Shown here in pieces: positions 42,518 through 52,086 of a stretch of 64,000 nucleotides of DNA (positions within the stretch are counted from its first letter, which is position 1; each line of letters begins with the position of its first letter). A model generated the notes under the pieces. That model was not told the origin of the DNA, ran no database searches, and was given only the letters and a program-made list of their open reading frames with translations. Source of the stretch: Rhizobium sophorae (GTDB taxonomy: Bacteria > Pseudomonadota > Alphaproteobacteria > Rhizobiales > Rhizobiaceae); contig NZ_JABFCN010000048.1 of NCBI RefSeq assembly GCF_013087515.1, forward strand, positions 408,771 to 472,770, read 5' to 3'. Both the position numbers and the translations under genes were made by a program.

Positions 42518-43228
42518 GTGCGGCGCCTGGAATGCGGGAAGTTGTCATTGTCATCCGGTACGGGATTGTTCGTTACGTTTGAAGGCGGGGAAGGCGCTGG
42601 GAAATCCACGCAGATCCGCCGCCTCGCCGAGGCGTTGAAAGGCGAAGGTCACGACGTGCTGGTGACGCGCGAACCAGGCGGATCGCCTGGCGCCGAAGCC
42701 GTGCGCCATGTGCTATTGTCAGGGGCAGCCGAAGCCTTCGGCACGCGGATGGAGGCGATCCTCTTTGCCGCGGCTCGCAACGACCATGTCGAAGAGGTGA
42801 TCCGGCCGGCCCTTACCGCCGGCAAGGTCGTGCTCTGCGATCGCTTCATGGATTCCTCCCGCGTCTACCAGGGCATCACCGGCAATCTCGAGCCCGATTT
42901 CATCGAGACGCTGCAGCGCATCGCCATCAACGGCGTCATGCCGGATTGTACCGTGATCCTCGACATCCCCGCCAAGGTCGGACTGGAGCGGGCGCAGAAG
43001 CGCGCCGCGGCCGATGGTCCCGATCGCTTCGAGAAGGAGCGGTTGGAAACGCACGAGAAACGGCGCGAGGCCTTTCTCGATATCGCCGCTCGTGAGCCGG
43101 AGCGCTGCCACGTGGTCAATGCCATGCAGACGGAAGAAGCGATTGCCGCCGAGATCCTGGCGATCGTCAAGCAGCTGCTGTCTCCTGCAGGCCGTGCCCG
43201 AATGCCGGAAGCCGCTCACCATGAGTGA
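42518..43228 (+). CDS. tmk: thymidylate kinase
   Basis: Phosphorylates dTMP to dTDP. 236 residues. P-loop FEGGEGAGKSTQ, DR(F/Y) motif CDRFMDSSRVYQG, and LETHEKRREAFLD lid region. The GTG at 42518 has AAGGAG 8 bases upstream; TTG codons at 42542 or 42548 would shorten the protein and are possible, since GGGAAG lies before them. Its stop is close to the holB start, so it is translationally near-coupled with holB. Confidence 0.94.
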   Translation: MRRLECGKLSLSSGTGLFVTFEGGEGAGKSTQIRRLAEALKGEGHDVLVTREPGGSPGAEAVRHVLLSGAAEAFGTRMEAILFAAARNDHVEEVIRPALTAGKVVLCDRFMDSSRVYQGITGNLEPDFIETLQRIAINGVMPDCTVILDIPAKVGLERAQKRAAADGPDRFEKERLETHEKRREAFLDIAAREPERCHVVNAMQTEEAIAAEILAIVKQLLSPAGRARMPEAAHHE

Positions 43229-43236
43229 GGCCCATC

Positions 43237-44262
43237 ATGAGTGAAGGGCGGCCCGGACTGCTCGATGGCGCCATCTGGCCGGGGGAAAATACCAGGCTGT
43301 TCGGCCATGAGGAGGCGGAAGCCTTCCTTGCGCAATCCTATCGCTCCGGCAAGGGCCATCACGCCGTCCTGATCGAAGGGCCGGAGGGCATCGGCAAGGC
43401 GACGCTCGCCTTCCGATTCGCCAATCACGTGCTCTCGCATCCCGATCCCGCGACAGCGCCGGAGACGATCGGCGATCCCGATCCTGCCTCGCCCGTCAGC
43501 CGGCAGATCGCGTCGGGCGCCTCGCACAATCTGCTGCATCTGGCCCGGCCGGTGGACGAAAAGACCGGCAAGGTGAAATCGGCGATCACAGTCGACGAGG
43601 TGCGCCGCGCCGGCAAATTTTTCTCGCAGACGTCGGGCACCGGCAACTGGCGGATCGTCATCATCGATCCGGCCGACGACATGAACCGCAATGCGGCCAA
43701 TGCCATCCTGAAGATCCTGGAAGAACCGCCGAAGCGGGCGCTGTTCCTGGTGCTGTCGCATGCGCCGGGGCGGCTGCTGCCGACGATCCGCTCGCGCTGC
43801 CTGCCGCTGAAACTGGCGCCGCTCGCCGATGATGCACTCGTCGCGGCCCTTGCCCATCTCGGCATATCAGGCGAGGGCGAGGCGGTGCTTTCGGCCGCCA
43901 AGGGCAGCGTCGGCGAAGCGCTAAAACTCCTGAACTACGGCGGCGGCGAGATCATTGCCGCTTATGACGAGATGCTTTCCGCCGAGGGACCGACAGCACG
44001 CAAGGCAATGCATCGGCTGGCCGACGCGCTTTCGGGGCGGGAAAGCGACACGATCTTCGATTTCTTCGTCAGCCATGTCGGCGACGACATCATGAACCGG
44101 GCTCGCGCGGCAGCGGGCGAGGGGCAGATCGCGGCGGCGGAGCGGCTGGCGCGGCTCTATTCCGAGATCACCGAGCGGCTCACCGTTTCCGATGGCTATA
44201 ACCTCGACCGCAAGCAGACGATCATCAGCATTCTCGCCGACATCAAGCAGCCGGGTCTTTAA
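43237..44262 (+). CDS. holB: DNA polymerase III subunit delta'
   Basis: Clamp-loader subunit. About 341 residues from the ATG at 43237 (MSEGRPGLLDG); a GTG at 43225 overlaps the tmk stop. AAA+ Walker A region is GPEGIGKATLAFRFA; ITVDEVRR, NAANAILKILEEPP and SRCLPLKL are classical delta' signatures (the sensor SRC motif). No zinc-finger Cys cluster is visible, unlike in gamma subunits. Confidence 0.93.
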   Translation: MSEGRPGLLDGAIWPGENTRLFGHEEAEAFLAQSYRSGKGHHAVLIEGPEGIGKATLAFRFANHVLSHPDPATAPETIGDPDPASPVSRQIASGASHNLLHLARPVDEKTGKVKSAITVDEVRRAGKFFSQTSGTGNWRIVIIDPADDMNRNAANAILKILEEPPKRALFLVLSHAPGRLLPTIRSRCLPLKLAPLADDALVAALAHLGISGEGEAVLSAAKGSVGEALKLLNYGGGEIIAAYDEMLSAEGPTARKAMHRLADALSGRESDTIFDFFVSHVGDDIMNRARAAAGEGQIAAAERLARLYSEITERLTVSDGYNLDRKQTIISILADIKQPGL

Positions 44263-44303
44263 AGCGCGTCACCGCCGACACTTTCGGCATCATGCTCTGA
44301 TCA
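44262..44303. repeat. truncated RIME-like repeat at end of holB
   Basis: AAAGCGCGTC...ACTTTCGGCATCATGCTCTGATC resembles the right end of the mosaic repeat at 57218-57330. Only one arm remains. Confidence 0.4.
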
Positions 44304-45089
44304 ACCGGTCAGCAACTTCAATGCGACAACGGCAAGCGTGACGGCAAGGACGATGCGGATGGTGCGTTCGTGAAGCTTCGGCGCAAGAAGGCTGCCGATG
44401 ATGATGCCGGGGATAGAGCCTATGAGCAGGGCAAGCAGCATCGGCCAGTCGATCTCGCCGATCAGCCAATAGCCCGTGCCGCCGATCAAGGTCAGCGGTA
44501 CCGCGTGGACGATATCGGAACCGACGATCTCGCGCACATCGAGCCTGGGATAGAGGACCAGCAGGATCGTCACCCCCAGCGCGCCGGCACCGACCGAGGT
44601 CAAGGTGACGAGGACGCCGAGAACGAATCCGAGAATGACGGTGAGGGCGAGGATGGTCGTCGGTTTCGGTGGCGTTCGATCGCCGATGGCGCGCCGCGCT
44701 AGTTCGAGGATCGGGCCTCGGAAGACCAGCATGATCGCGGTCATGACGAGAAGCCAGCCGAGCGCCGTGGTGATCGTGTTGGTCACGCCGATGCTTTTGC
44801 GGTCGACGCCGGCCAGCAGCCAGAGCATCAGCAGGGCGGCCGGCAGGCTGCCGGCTGCGAGGCTGCCGACGATCTTCCAGTTGACGCGCCCATGCATGCC
44901 ATGGACGGCAGTGCCTGCCGTCTTGGTAATTGCCGCGTAGAGAAGATCGGTACCGACGGCAGTGGCGGGATGGACGCCGAAGAGCAGCACCAAAAGGGGC
45001 GTCATCAGCGAACCGCCACCAACGCCGGTGATTCCGACAAGCGCGCCGACGAAGAGGCCCGAAAGCGAATAGAGCGGCTCGAATGTCAA
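44301..45089 (-). CDS. TauE/SafE-family membrane permease
   Basis: About 262 residues, 8 likely membrane helices. Two family repeats: LFVGALVGITGVGGGSLMTP and VLGVLVTLTSVGAGALG, each with the GxGGG-type stretch. Such proteins export or import sulfonates, sulfite or other anions. The TTG at 45089 (GGGAGC upstream) is more likely than the longer frame from 45173. Placed between holB and metG on the opposite strand. Confidence 0.85.
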   Translation of the reverse strand: MTFEPLYSLSGLFVGALVGITGVGGGSLMTPLLVLLFGVHPATAVGTDLLYAAITKTAGTAVHGMHGRVNWKIVGSLAAGSLPAALLMLWLLAGVDRKSIGVTNTITTALGWLLVMTAIMLVFRGPILELARRAIGDRTPPKPTTILALTVILGFVLGVLVTLTSVGAGALGVTILLVLYPRLDVREIVGSDIVHAVPLTLIGGTGYWLIGEIDWPMLLALLIGSIPGIIIGSLLAPKLHERTIRIVLAVTLAVVALKLLTG

Positions 45090-45324
45090 GCAGGCGCTCC
45101 CGAGGGCGCGCGGCCACGGCCATTCCGGTAGATGAAAACTGGCACTTCGTTCTTGTCCCGCCCTCTTTCCCAAGACGGGTAGATTGGGCGAGAAGCTGAG
45201 TCAAGTTCACGCCCCCATCGTCCCGGAAATCATCGACGGCGGCGAAACTTGAGGTTTCGCTTGACGGTGACATGCGCTAAGAGCGGCTGACCATTTTTAT
45301 AGAGTTAGCCGGACATTGGCCGCC

Positions 45325-46875
45325 ATGACAGACAAGACACCCTTCTATATCACCACCGCGATTTCCTACCCTAACGGCAAGCCGCATATCGGCCATGCCT
45401 ATGAGTTGATCGCGACGGATGCGATGGCGCGTTATCAGCGCCTGGATGGCAAGGATGTCTTCTTCCTGACCGGCACCGACGAACACGGCCAGAAGATGCA
45501 GCAGACGGCCCGCGCCGAGGGGATCACCGCGCAGGCGCTCGCCGATCGCAACTCCGGCGAATTCCAGGCGATGGCGACGCTGCTCAACGCCTCCAACGAT
45601 GATTTCATCCGCACCACGCAGGAGCGTCATCACGAGACGTCGCGCAACATCTGGAAACTGATGGCCGACAATGGCGACATCTACAAGGACAGCTATGCCG
45701 GCTGGTATTCGGTGCGCGACGAGGCCTATTACCAGGAAAACGAGACGGAGCTGCGCGCCGACGGCGTGCGCTACGGGCCGCAAGGCACGCCGGTCGAGTG
45801 GGTGGAAGAGGCAAGCTATTTCTTCAAGCTCTCCGAATACCAGGAGAAGCTGCTTGCGCATTACGAGGAAACCCCCGATTTCATCGGCCCGGCCGAGCGC
45901 CGCAACGAGGTGATCTCCTTCGTCAAGTCCGGCCTCAAGGACCTCTCGGTCTCGCGCACGACCTTCGACTGGGGCATCAAGGTGCCGAACGATCCCGCCC
46001 ACGTGATGTATGTCTGGGTCGACGCGCTGACCAACTACATCACCGCGACAGGCTATATCGAGGACAGGAACGGCCCGCGGGCGAAATACTGGCCGGCCGA
46101 CGTGCACATTATCGGCAAGGACATCATCCGCTTCCATGCCGTCTACTGGCCGGCCTTCCTGATGTCGGCGAAGCTGCCGCTGCCGAAGCGGGTCTTTGCC
46201 CACGGCTTCCTGCTCAACAAGGGCGAGAAGATGTCGAAGTCGCTCGGCAACGTCGTCGATCCCGTCAATCTGGTGAACCATTTCGGCCTCGACCAGGTGC
46301 GCTATTTCTTCCTGCGCGAAGTCTCCTTCGGCCAGGACGGCAGCTACAGCGAAGAGGCGATCGGCACGCGCATCAACTCCGATCTCGCCAACGGCATCGG
46401 CAATCTCGCCAGCCGCTCGCTGTCGATGATCGTCAAGAACTGTGATGGCAAGATCCCGGAATGCGGCCCGCTCAGCGACGAGGACAAGGCGATGTTGGCC
46501 CAAGTCGATGCGCTGCACGCATCGACGCGCGAGGACATGAGCAAGCAGCAGATCCATCGGGCGCTCGCCTCGATCATTGCAGTGGTTTCCGAGACCGACC
46601 GCTATTTCGCCGGCCAGGCGCCGTGGGCGCTGAAGAAGACCGATCCGGAGCGTATGGGCACGGTGCTCTATGTCACCGCCGAAGTCGTGCGCCAGATCGC
46701 GATCCTGCTGCAGCCCTTCATGCCGGAATCATCGGCCAAGCTGCTCGATCTGGTCGCGGCACCCGAAGACAATCGCGACTTCGCCGCTCTGGGCGAGGCC
46801 GGCCGTCTCGTTGCCGGAACACCGCTCGAAGCGCCGACGCCGGTCTTCCCGCGCTACGTGGCTCCGGAGGCTTGA
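45325..46875 (+). CDS. metG: methionyl-tRNA synthetase
   Basis: 516 residues. HIGH motif as PNGKPHIGHAYE and KMSKS as GEKMSKSLGN. The connective-peptide region lacks the zinc knuckle Cys residues, so it is the short zinc-free type; no C-terminal tRNA-binding (Arc1p-like) extension. The ATG at 45325 (MTDKTPF) is the family start. Followed 3 bases later by tatD. Confidence 0.97.
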   Translation: MTDKTPFYITTAISYPNGKPHIGHAYELIATDAMARYQRLDGKDVFFLTGTDEHGQKMQQTARAEGITAQALADRNSGEFQAMATLLNASNDDFIRTTQERHHETSRNIWKLMADNGDIYKDSYAGWYSVRDEAYYQENETELRADGVRYGPQGTPVEWVEEASYFFKLSEYQEKLLAHYEETPDFIGPAERRNEVISFVKSGLKDLSVSRTTFDWGIKVPNDPAHVMYVWVDALTNYITATGYIEDRNGPRAKYWPADVHIIGKDIIRFHAVYWPAFLMSAKLPLPKRVFAHGFLLNKGEKMSKSLGNVVDPVNLVNHFGLDQVRYFFLREVSFGQDGSYSEEAIGTRINSDLANGIGNLASRSLSMIVKNCDGKIPECGPLSDEDKAMLAQVDALHASTREDMSKQQIHRALASIIAVVSETDRYFAGQAPWALKKTDPERMGTVLYVTAEVVRQIAILLQPFMPESSAKLLDLVAAPEDNRDFAALGEAGRLVAGTPLEAPTPVFPRYVAPEA

Positions 46876-46878
46876 GCC

Positions 46879-47661
46879 GTGCTGATCGACACGCATTGCC
46901 ATCTTGATTTCGCCGACTTCGAGGCGGAGCGGGACGAGATCGTCGCGCGCGCCCATCTGGCCGGTGTCAAGCAGATGGTGACGATCTCGACGCGGGTACG
47001 CAAGCTCGAAACGCTGCTTGCCATCACGGAGAAATATCCCTCGGTATTCTGCTCGGTCGGCACGCATCCGAACAATGCCGACGAAGAGCTGGATATCCAG
47101 ACGGAAGAGCTGGTGCGTCTCGCCAATGCCCATGAGAAGGTGGTGGCGATCGGCGAGGCCGGCCTCGACTATTTCTACGACACGCAAAAGCCTGAGGACC
47201 AGCAGACAGGCTTTCGCCGGCATATTGCGGCGGCGCGCAAGACCCGGCTGCCGCTTGTCATCCACAGCCGCAGCGCCGACGAGGACATGGCTGCGATCCT
47301 GACCGAGGAAACCGGGAAAGGGGCTTTCCCCTTCATCCTCCACTGCTTCTCGGCAGGCCCGGAACTGGCGAAGACCGGCGTCGCGCTCGGCGGCTATGTC
47401 TCCTTCTCGGGCATCCTGACCTTCCCGAAGTCGGAAGAGCTGCGGGAGATCGCCAAGACGATCCCGCAGGATCGGCTGCTTGTGGAAACGGACGCGCCCT
47501 ATCTGGCGCCGAAGCGCTGGCGCGGTAAGCGCAATGAGCCGTCCTATGTCGTCAACACGGCCGAAGTGCTCGCCGAGACGATCGGCCTTTCCTACGCCGA
47601 GGTCGCACGGATCACGACAGAGAACGCTTTCCAGCTGTTCTCGAAGATGCCGAGGGTCTAG
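46879..47661 (+). CDS. TatD-family metal-dependent hydrolase
   Basis: 260 residues, TIM-barrel amidohydrolase. Metal ligands: DTHCHLDF (HxH), GEAGLDYF (Glu), VIHSR and HCF (His), ETDAPYL (Asp). The GTG start at 46879 has GGAGG upstream, immediately after metG. TatD proteins are DNases/3'-5' exonucleases. The following MBL-fold gene begins 4 bases after its stop. Confidence 0.95.
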   Translation: MLIDTHCHLDFADFEAERDEIVARAHLAGVKQMVTISTRVRKLETLLAITEKYPSVFCSVGTHPNNADEELDIQTEELVRLANAHEKVVAIGEAGLDYFYDTQKPEDQQTGFRRHIAAARKTRLPLVIHSRSADEDMAAILTEETGKGAFPFILHCFSAGPELAKTGVALGGYVSFSGILTFPKSEELREIAKTIPQDRLLVETDAPYLAPKRWRGKRNEPSYVVNTAEVLAETIGLSYAEVARITTENAFQLFSKMPRV

Positions 47662-47665
47662 CGAC

Positions 47666-48484
47666 GTGCTCTACCGGCGGCGCTTCACCATTCTCGGCTG
47701 TTCGTCGTCACCCGGCGTGCCGCGCATTACCGGCGACTGGGGCGCCTGCAATCCCGACAATCCGAAGAACCGGCGGACGCGGGCCGCCTTCATGGTGCAG
47801 CAATTCGCACCGGATGGCGGTGTCACCACCGTCGTCATAGACACGGGACCGGATTTTCGCGAACAGATGATCAGGGCAGGGGCCGACCATGTCGATGCAG
47901 TGCTCTACAGCCATCCGCATGCCGATCATATTCATGGCATCGACGATCTGCGCGGCTATTTTCACAATACGCGCCGCCGGGTGCCGATCTTTGCCGACCA
48001 ATTTACCATGGATAGGCTGCGGGAAGCTTTCGGCTATTGCCTGGAAACGCCGCCGGGCAGCAATTATCCGCCGATCGTGCTGCCGATCGTCATCGAAAAC
48101 CTCGACGCGCCCGTGGAAATCCATGGTCCCGGTGGAACGATCGCCTTCCATCCGCATATCCAGCAGCACGGGGATATTCACTCGCTCGGCTTCCGGATCG
48201 GCGATGTGGCTTATTGCAGCGATATCAGCGATTTTCCGCCTCAGACCGTCGAGAAACTTCAAAATCTCGACATGTTGATCATCGACGCGCTGCAATATAC
48301 CTATCACCCGAGCCACCTGTCGCTGGAACAGTCGCTCGATTGGATCGGCCGGCTGAAGCCGAAACAGGCGATACTCACCCATATGCACACGCCGCTCGAT
48401 TACGACGTGGTGATGGCCGAGACGCCGGACCATGTGGTGCCGGCGTATGACCAGATGAGCTTCGAGACCGAGGTCAGGCTCTAA
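47666..48484 (+). CDS. metallo-beta-lactamase-fold hydrolase (PhnP-like)
   Basis: 272 residues. GCSSSPGVPRI near the start, SHPHADHIHGIDDLRG with the HxHxDH zinc site, CSDISD (third ligand) and ILTHMH. Resembles PhnP phosphodiesterases/RNase Z-like enzymes. The GTG start at 47666 follows tatD by 4 bases; the unit metG-tatD-MBL is common in alphaproteobacteria. Its stop overlaps that of the convergent TerC gene. Confidence 0.9.
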   Translation: MLYRRRFTILGCSSSPGVPRITGDWGACNPDNPKNRRTRAAFMVQQFAPDGGVTTVVIDTGPDFREQMIRAGADHVDAVLYSHPHADHIHGIDDLRGYFHNTRRRVPIFADQFTMDRLREAFGYCLETPPGSNYPPIVLPIVIENLDAPVEIHGPGGTIAFHPHIQQHGDIHSLGFRIGDVAYCSDISDFPPQTVEKLQNLDMLIIDALQYTYHPSHLSLEQSLDWIGRLKPKQAILTHMHTPLDYDVVMAETPDHVVPAYDQMSFETEVRL

Positions 48485-49107
48485 AGCTTGAACCCGCCCG
48501 CTTGCACGTACGGCCACAGTTCGACGCCACCGCGGTGGATCATGTCGAGCGAGACGTAGAGGATGATCAGCAGGCCGACATAGGCGATCCAGCGATGGCT
48601 GCTGAGCAACCGGGCGATCAGGTTTGCGGCGATCCCCATCAACGCGATCGACAGGGCAAGACCGATGACCAGCACGCTTGGATGTTCGCGCGCAGCACCG
48701 GCAACGGCGAGCACGTTGTCGAGCGACATCGAGACGTCGGCGATGACGATCTGGGTCGCCGCCTGGAAGAAGGTCTTTTTCGGCGCGCCTTCGGCACCCA
48801 CCGCCTCATGGCTCTCGCCATGGCCGGCGCGCAGCTCGCGCCACATCTTCCAGCAGACCCAGAGCAGCAGCAGGCCGCCGGCCAGCAGCAGGCCGACGAT
48901 CGCCAGCAGGTAGACTGCGACGCTGGCAAAGAGAATACGCAGTACGGTCGCCGCCACGATACCGACGATAATTGCCTTGCGGCGCTGCGTCGCCTCGAGG
49001 CCGGCAGCAGCAAGACCGATAACCACGGCGTTGTCGCCGGCGAGAACGAGGTCGATAGCAATGACCTGCAGCAAAGCCGTCAGACCAGCTGCCGTAAACA
49101 TGTCCAT
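48481..49107 (-). CDS. TerC-family integral membrane protein
   Basis: About 208 residues from the ATG at 49107 (MDMFTAAG), seven helices. LVLAGDNAVVIGLAA and DVSMSLDNVLAVAGA are the two conserved acidic motifs, linked in other members to manganese export. GGGGAT upstream of 49107 decides the start over 49122. The 120-base leader shows no obvious manganese riboswitch. Confidence 0.9.
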   Translation of the reverse strand: MDMFTAAGLTALLQVIAIDLVLAGDNAVVIGLAAAGLEATQRRKAIIVGIVAATVLRILFASVAVYLLAIVGLLLAGGLLLLWVCWKMWRELRAGHGESHEAVGAEGAPKKTFFQAATQIVIADVSMSLDNVLAVAGAAREHPSVLVIGLALSIALMGIAANLIARLLSSHRWIAYVGLLIILYVSLDMIHRGGVELWPYVQAGGFKL

Positions 49108-49379
49108 ATGAATTATCCCCAATGCGTCAAAGCCGTGCTAGCGTCTCGAAGGTTTGACGTCAACCGCTGAGAGATTTCGCAAGCGGCGTAATTTGCGAGT
49201 CTGCGCGCCGAAATGGCAGGCGACGCGCCGGAGTCACCGCCGAGCCTATCGCCAATCCCATCGCCACCCCTGGAACATTCAACTCAGCCGACGGTTCTTC
49301 AAGTCAGGAAACCAGACGCCGGCCAAACGTCGGCCAAAACGCATTGGCGGCTGGATCTGCACATCGAGAGGAGAGTCCC

Positions 49380-50057
49380 ATGGGCAACATTTACAACGAT
49401 ACCAACCCGGCCTTTTCAGGCCCGACAGGCGGCAGCAGTCTCGCCGCATTTTTCGACAACCGATCGGACGCCGAATCCGCCGTTTCCCGTCTCGAGGACG
49501 CAGGCGTGCCGGTCGCGAGAATAAGGCTGATGCCCGGATATGAGGCGGACGCAAAAAATGCCGGCGCAATGAGCGAAGACCGCAGCGGCTTCTTCGACGC
49601 TCTGGCAGACTTCTTCTTCCCCGACGAGGATCGTGCGGTCTATGCAGAAGGGTTGCGGCGAGGCGGCTTCCTCGTTCAGGTCAATGATATCGACGACGCG
49701 CTCTACGAGACCGTCCACGATATTCTGGACGATGAGGGCAGTATCGACATGGATGAACGCGCGGATCTCTGGTCGTTGGAGGACAGACAGCAAGGCCCAT
49801 CCAATACCGGCTTTGCCGGATCGGTGCAGGGCGGCAAAGTCTCGGAAAACCTCGCCGTGTCCGAGAGTGCATTCGACGATGCGCGCCCGGTGGCAATGCG
49901 GGACACCGCGCATGGAAGCGCCAAGGTGCGTGCCTATACCTTGCCCGAGCCTGGCACCACGTCATCGGACGAAACCAATCGCCAATCCCAAGGCCAGTCC
50001 CAAACCCAATCGCAAGGTGGATCTCACCAGAGCCAGGGTTTTCGACGCGACCATTGA
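49380..50057 (+). CDS. YflT-domain (general stress) protein
   Basis: 225 residues. Residues 20-115 form an alpha-beta domain (AAFFDNRSDAESAVSRLEDA, VPVARIRLM, then a small ferredoxin-like fold) as in heat-induced YflT proteins. The tail is low complexity with Gln-Ser-Gln-Gly repeats (SQGQSQTQSQGG). GAGAGGAGAG precedes the ATG. The near neighbours (USP, MgtC-like) suggest a stress locus. Confidence 0.78.
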   Translation: MGNIYNDTNPAFSGPTGGSSLAAFFDNRSDAESAVSRLEDAGVPVARIRLMPGYEADAKNAGAMSEDRSGFFDALADFFFPDEDRAVYAEGLRRGGFLVQVNDIDDALYETVHDILDDEGSIDMDERADLWSLEDRQQGPSNTGFAGSVQGGKVSENLAVSESAFDDARPVAMRDTAHGSAKVRAYTLPEPGTTSSDETNRQSQGQSQTQSQGGSHQSQGFRRDH

Positions 50058-50071
50058 TATCATGAGGCCCG

Positions 50072-50104
50072 ACCGCAATGCCGGGCCTCATTTCCTCTCG
50101 CTCA
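50072..50104 (+). terminator. terminator after the YflT-domain gene
   Basis: ATGAGGCCCG-N10-CGGGCCTCAT, a perfect 10-bp stem, then TTCCTC. Confidence 0.75.
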
Positions 50105-50117
50105 GCTATTCGAGGAC

Positions 50118-50501
50118 ATGTCGATGCAATCATCCATCAACCGCCACGGCCTTCCGCCGGATCCCGACGAACTGATCGCGGAAGGTGATCCGCCTTTTGC
50201 CGATGCCGCTGAGCAGACGGCGCGTGAAAAGGCCGACGAGAGCCTGAACGCCTTGCGGCATGAGGTCAGGCTGCTGAATGCCCGCATAGGCGTGCTGCGC
50301 GAGGATGCGGAAGCGGCGCTGAAAGCCAAGGCCACATCGGTCGATGCGAGCGCCCATGTCCAGCTCGGCGACTATCCCTGGCTGAAACTTGCCGCGGCAA
50401 TCGGCGCAACCTTCATTGCAGCCAGACTGGTTCGGCGTCTTCCGCTCGGCGTGCTGCTTGCGGGGTTTGCCGGTCATCTCTCGGAGGCGAGACGGCAGTG
50501 A
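50118..50501 (+). CDS. 127-residue hypothetical membrane-associated protein
   Basis: Helical N-terminal part with coiled-coil character (REKADESLNALRHEVRLLNA), then a C-terminal amphipathic/hydrophobic segment (WLKLAAAIGATFIAARLV and LPLGVLLAGFAGHL). Similar in layout to DUF883-like proteins. Unknown function. Confidence 0.65.
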   Translation: MSMQSSINRHGLPPDPDELIAEGDPPFADAAEQTAREKADESLNALRHEVRLLNARIGVLREDAEAALKAKATSVDASAHVQLGDYPWLKLAAAIGATFIAARLVRRLPLGVLLAGFAGHLSEARRQ

Positions 50502-50562
50502 CGGATCGTCGCTAATGGTGGCTGGCTGGTGCGGGCGGCGAGATTGATACGCGAACAAGCGC

Positions 50563-51825
50563 TCATGCTAGAAGCAGGCCAGCAATTCCGGCAAAAGTCG
50601 CGACACCGCCTGCGATCGCGAAACGAGCCGCATAAGCGATGCTCCCCATACTAGCTGCAAGAACGGCTTTCGCAAGAAGATTGGCGAAAGCGGCCACCGC
50701 TATGGCGCGAGCGGCTGCGTCTGCAGGCACCTGGATGGATGACAGTTTCGCAACGGCAAGCGTTATCGCATCGAGATCGCCCAGTCCTGTGATGAATGAA
50801 AGGACGATCAGCGACTGAGTTCCAAAGACGATCAGGGTCATTCGCGTCAGGACTGTCACGACGGCGAGAAGGAGAGCGAAGCGCAGCACGACCATCACCT
50901 CCAGCGGGTTTCGGGGTGAAAAATCGGCGCTATCATCCGGGCGTTGCAGCAATGCGGCGAAGCCGCCAGCTATGGCGAGCGTGGCAGCAGCCGGAGCGAG
51001 TAATGGAACAAGATCCCTGAAAACAGCTGGTGCAATGACGCCGCTAATCAAAAGCACGCGGGCGAGAGAAACGGCTCCCGCCAGCATTGCTCCCGCTGAG
51101 AGGAGTGGCGAGAGGGCAGGCATCTGCTTCGACTGACGGGCGAAAGAAAGCGTCAAGGCGGTCGAGGAAACGATGCCGCCGCTGGTCCCGGTCAGCAGTA
51201 TTCCGGCGCGGGCGCCGCTCAGCTTGATGAGTATATAACCGCCAAAGGAAACGGCTCCCACCAGGATCGTCATCATCCAAAGCTCGAAAGGATTGATTGT
51301 CTGCCAAGGATCAATCGGTTCGTTGGGAAGGATAGGGAGGATGACGATGGTCATCGTCAGCAGGATCAGGGCGGCCCTGAGTTCAAGCCAGGTCAATCGG
51401 CGAAGAAATCCATGCAACGGCTCCCGCGCTGCAAGAAGGACGGTTATTGCCACAGCGCTTGCGGCCGTTACCGTCATATCCGCCACTACCGCGCCAAAGC
51501 CCAGCGCAAAGACCACCAGGGCCGCAATGGTGCCGGTGGCGCTGTAATCCTCTTCTTGTTCCGCCTGCATGCGGCTGAAGAGCAGAACCGTGATGCAAAA
51601 GAATATAAAGATAGCTGTCGGCAGAATCGGCCCTGTCACAGGCTGCAGGAAACCGCAGAAACCGCCGAGGAAACTTGACAGGCCATAGGTGCGGATACCG
51701 GCTACTCTTTTGCCTGGCGCAGCCTCACGATCCCGCCAGCCGCGCTCAATGCCGACGAGAATGCCGATTGCAAGCGCCAGACTGAGGCGCTGGAATGCTT
51801 CGGTCGTTACCAATGATGTCACCAT
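50563..51825 (-). CDS. MgtC/SapB + DUF4010 family membrane protein
   Basis: About 420 residues from the ATG at 51825. The MgtC/SapB opening is LALAIGILVGIERGWRDRE; the rest is about 11 membrane helices of the DUF4010 type (GGIVSSTALTLSFARQ, LGDLDAITLAVAKLSS). The 51825 start lacks a good ribosome site, so a start at 51894 is possible; the longer frame to 51972 reads polar and unlikely. Role unknown; MgtC relatives act in magnesium or acid stress. Confidence 0.85.
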   Translation of the reverse strand: MVTSLVTTEAFQRLSLALAIGILVGIERGWRDREAAPGKRVAGIRTYGLSSFLGGFCGFLQPVTGPILPTAIFIFFCITVLLFSRMQAEQEEDYSATGTIAALVVFALGFGAVVADMTVTAASAVAITVLLAAREPLHGFLRRLTWLELRAALILLTMTIVILPILPNEPIDPWQTINPFELWMMTILVGAVSFGGYILIKLSGARAGILLTGTSGGIVSSTALTLSFARQSKQMPALSPLLSAGAMLAGAVSLARVLLISGVIAPAVFRDLVPLLAPAAATLAIAGGFAALLQRPDDSADFSPRNPLEVMVVLRFALLLAVVTVLTRMTLIVFGTQSLIVLSFITGLGDLDAITLAVAKLSSIQVPADAAARAIAVAAFANLLAKAVLAASMGSIAYAARFAIAGGVATFAGIAGLLLA

Positions 51826-52086
51826 CCGATGGGGTCCAGACGCGCCGGTCGATTCATCGAAGGCCGCTGCGCCGTATATGCCATTGCTGTTCATCCGCAA
51901 GCTGCTGCTCGACGGCGTCCGGATGAGTTTGCTCCGCGCCGTGCTGATATTCAATCGCGCTCCGCACTTCATCGCTTAGCATAAATCTTCGCCGCTTCGT
52001 CCACGGTTGAGCGACCTTGATCTTTGTCAAAGCACGGCAGACACGTCTGCGCTATGATAGCTCCAATCATCGGAAGGACATCAGCC

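Noticed and set aside
49108..49200. Possible manganese (yybP-ykoY) riboswitch before TerC
   Set aside because: No recognisable conserved loops in the leader.
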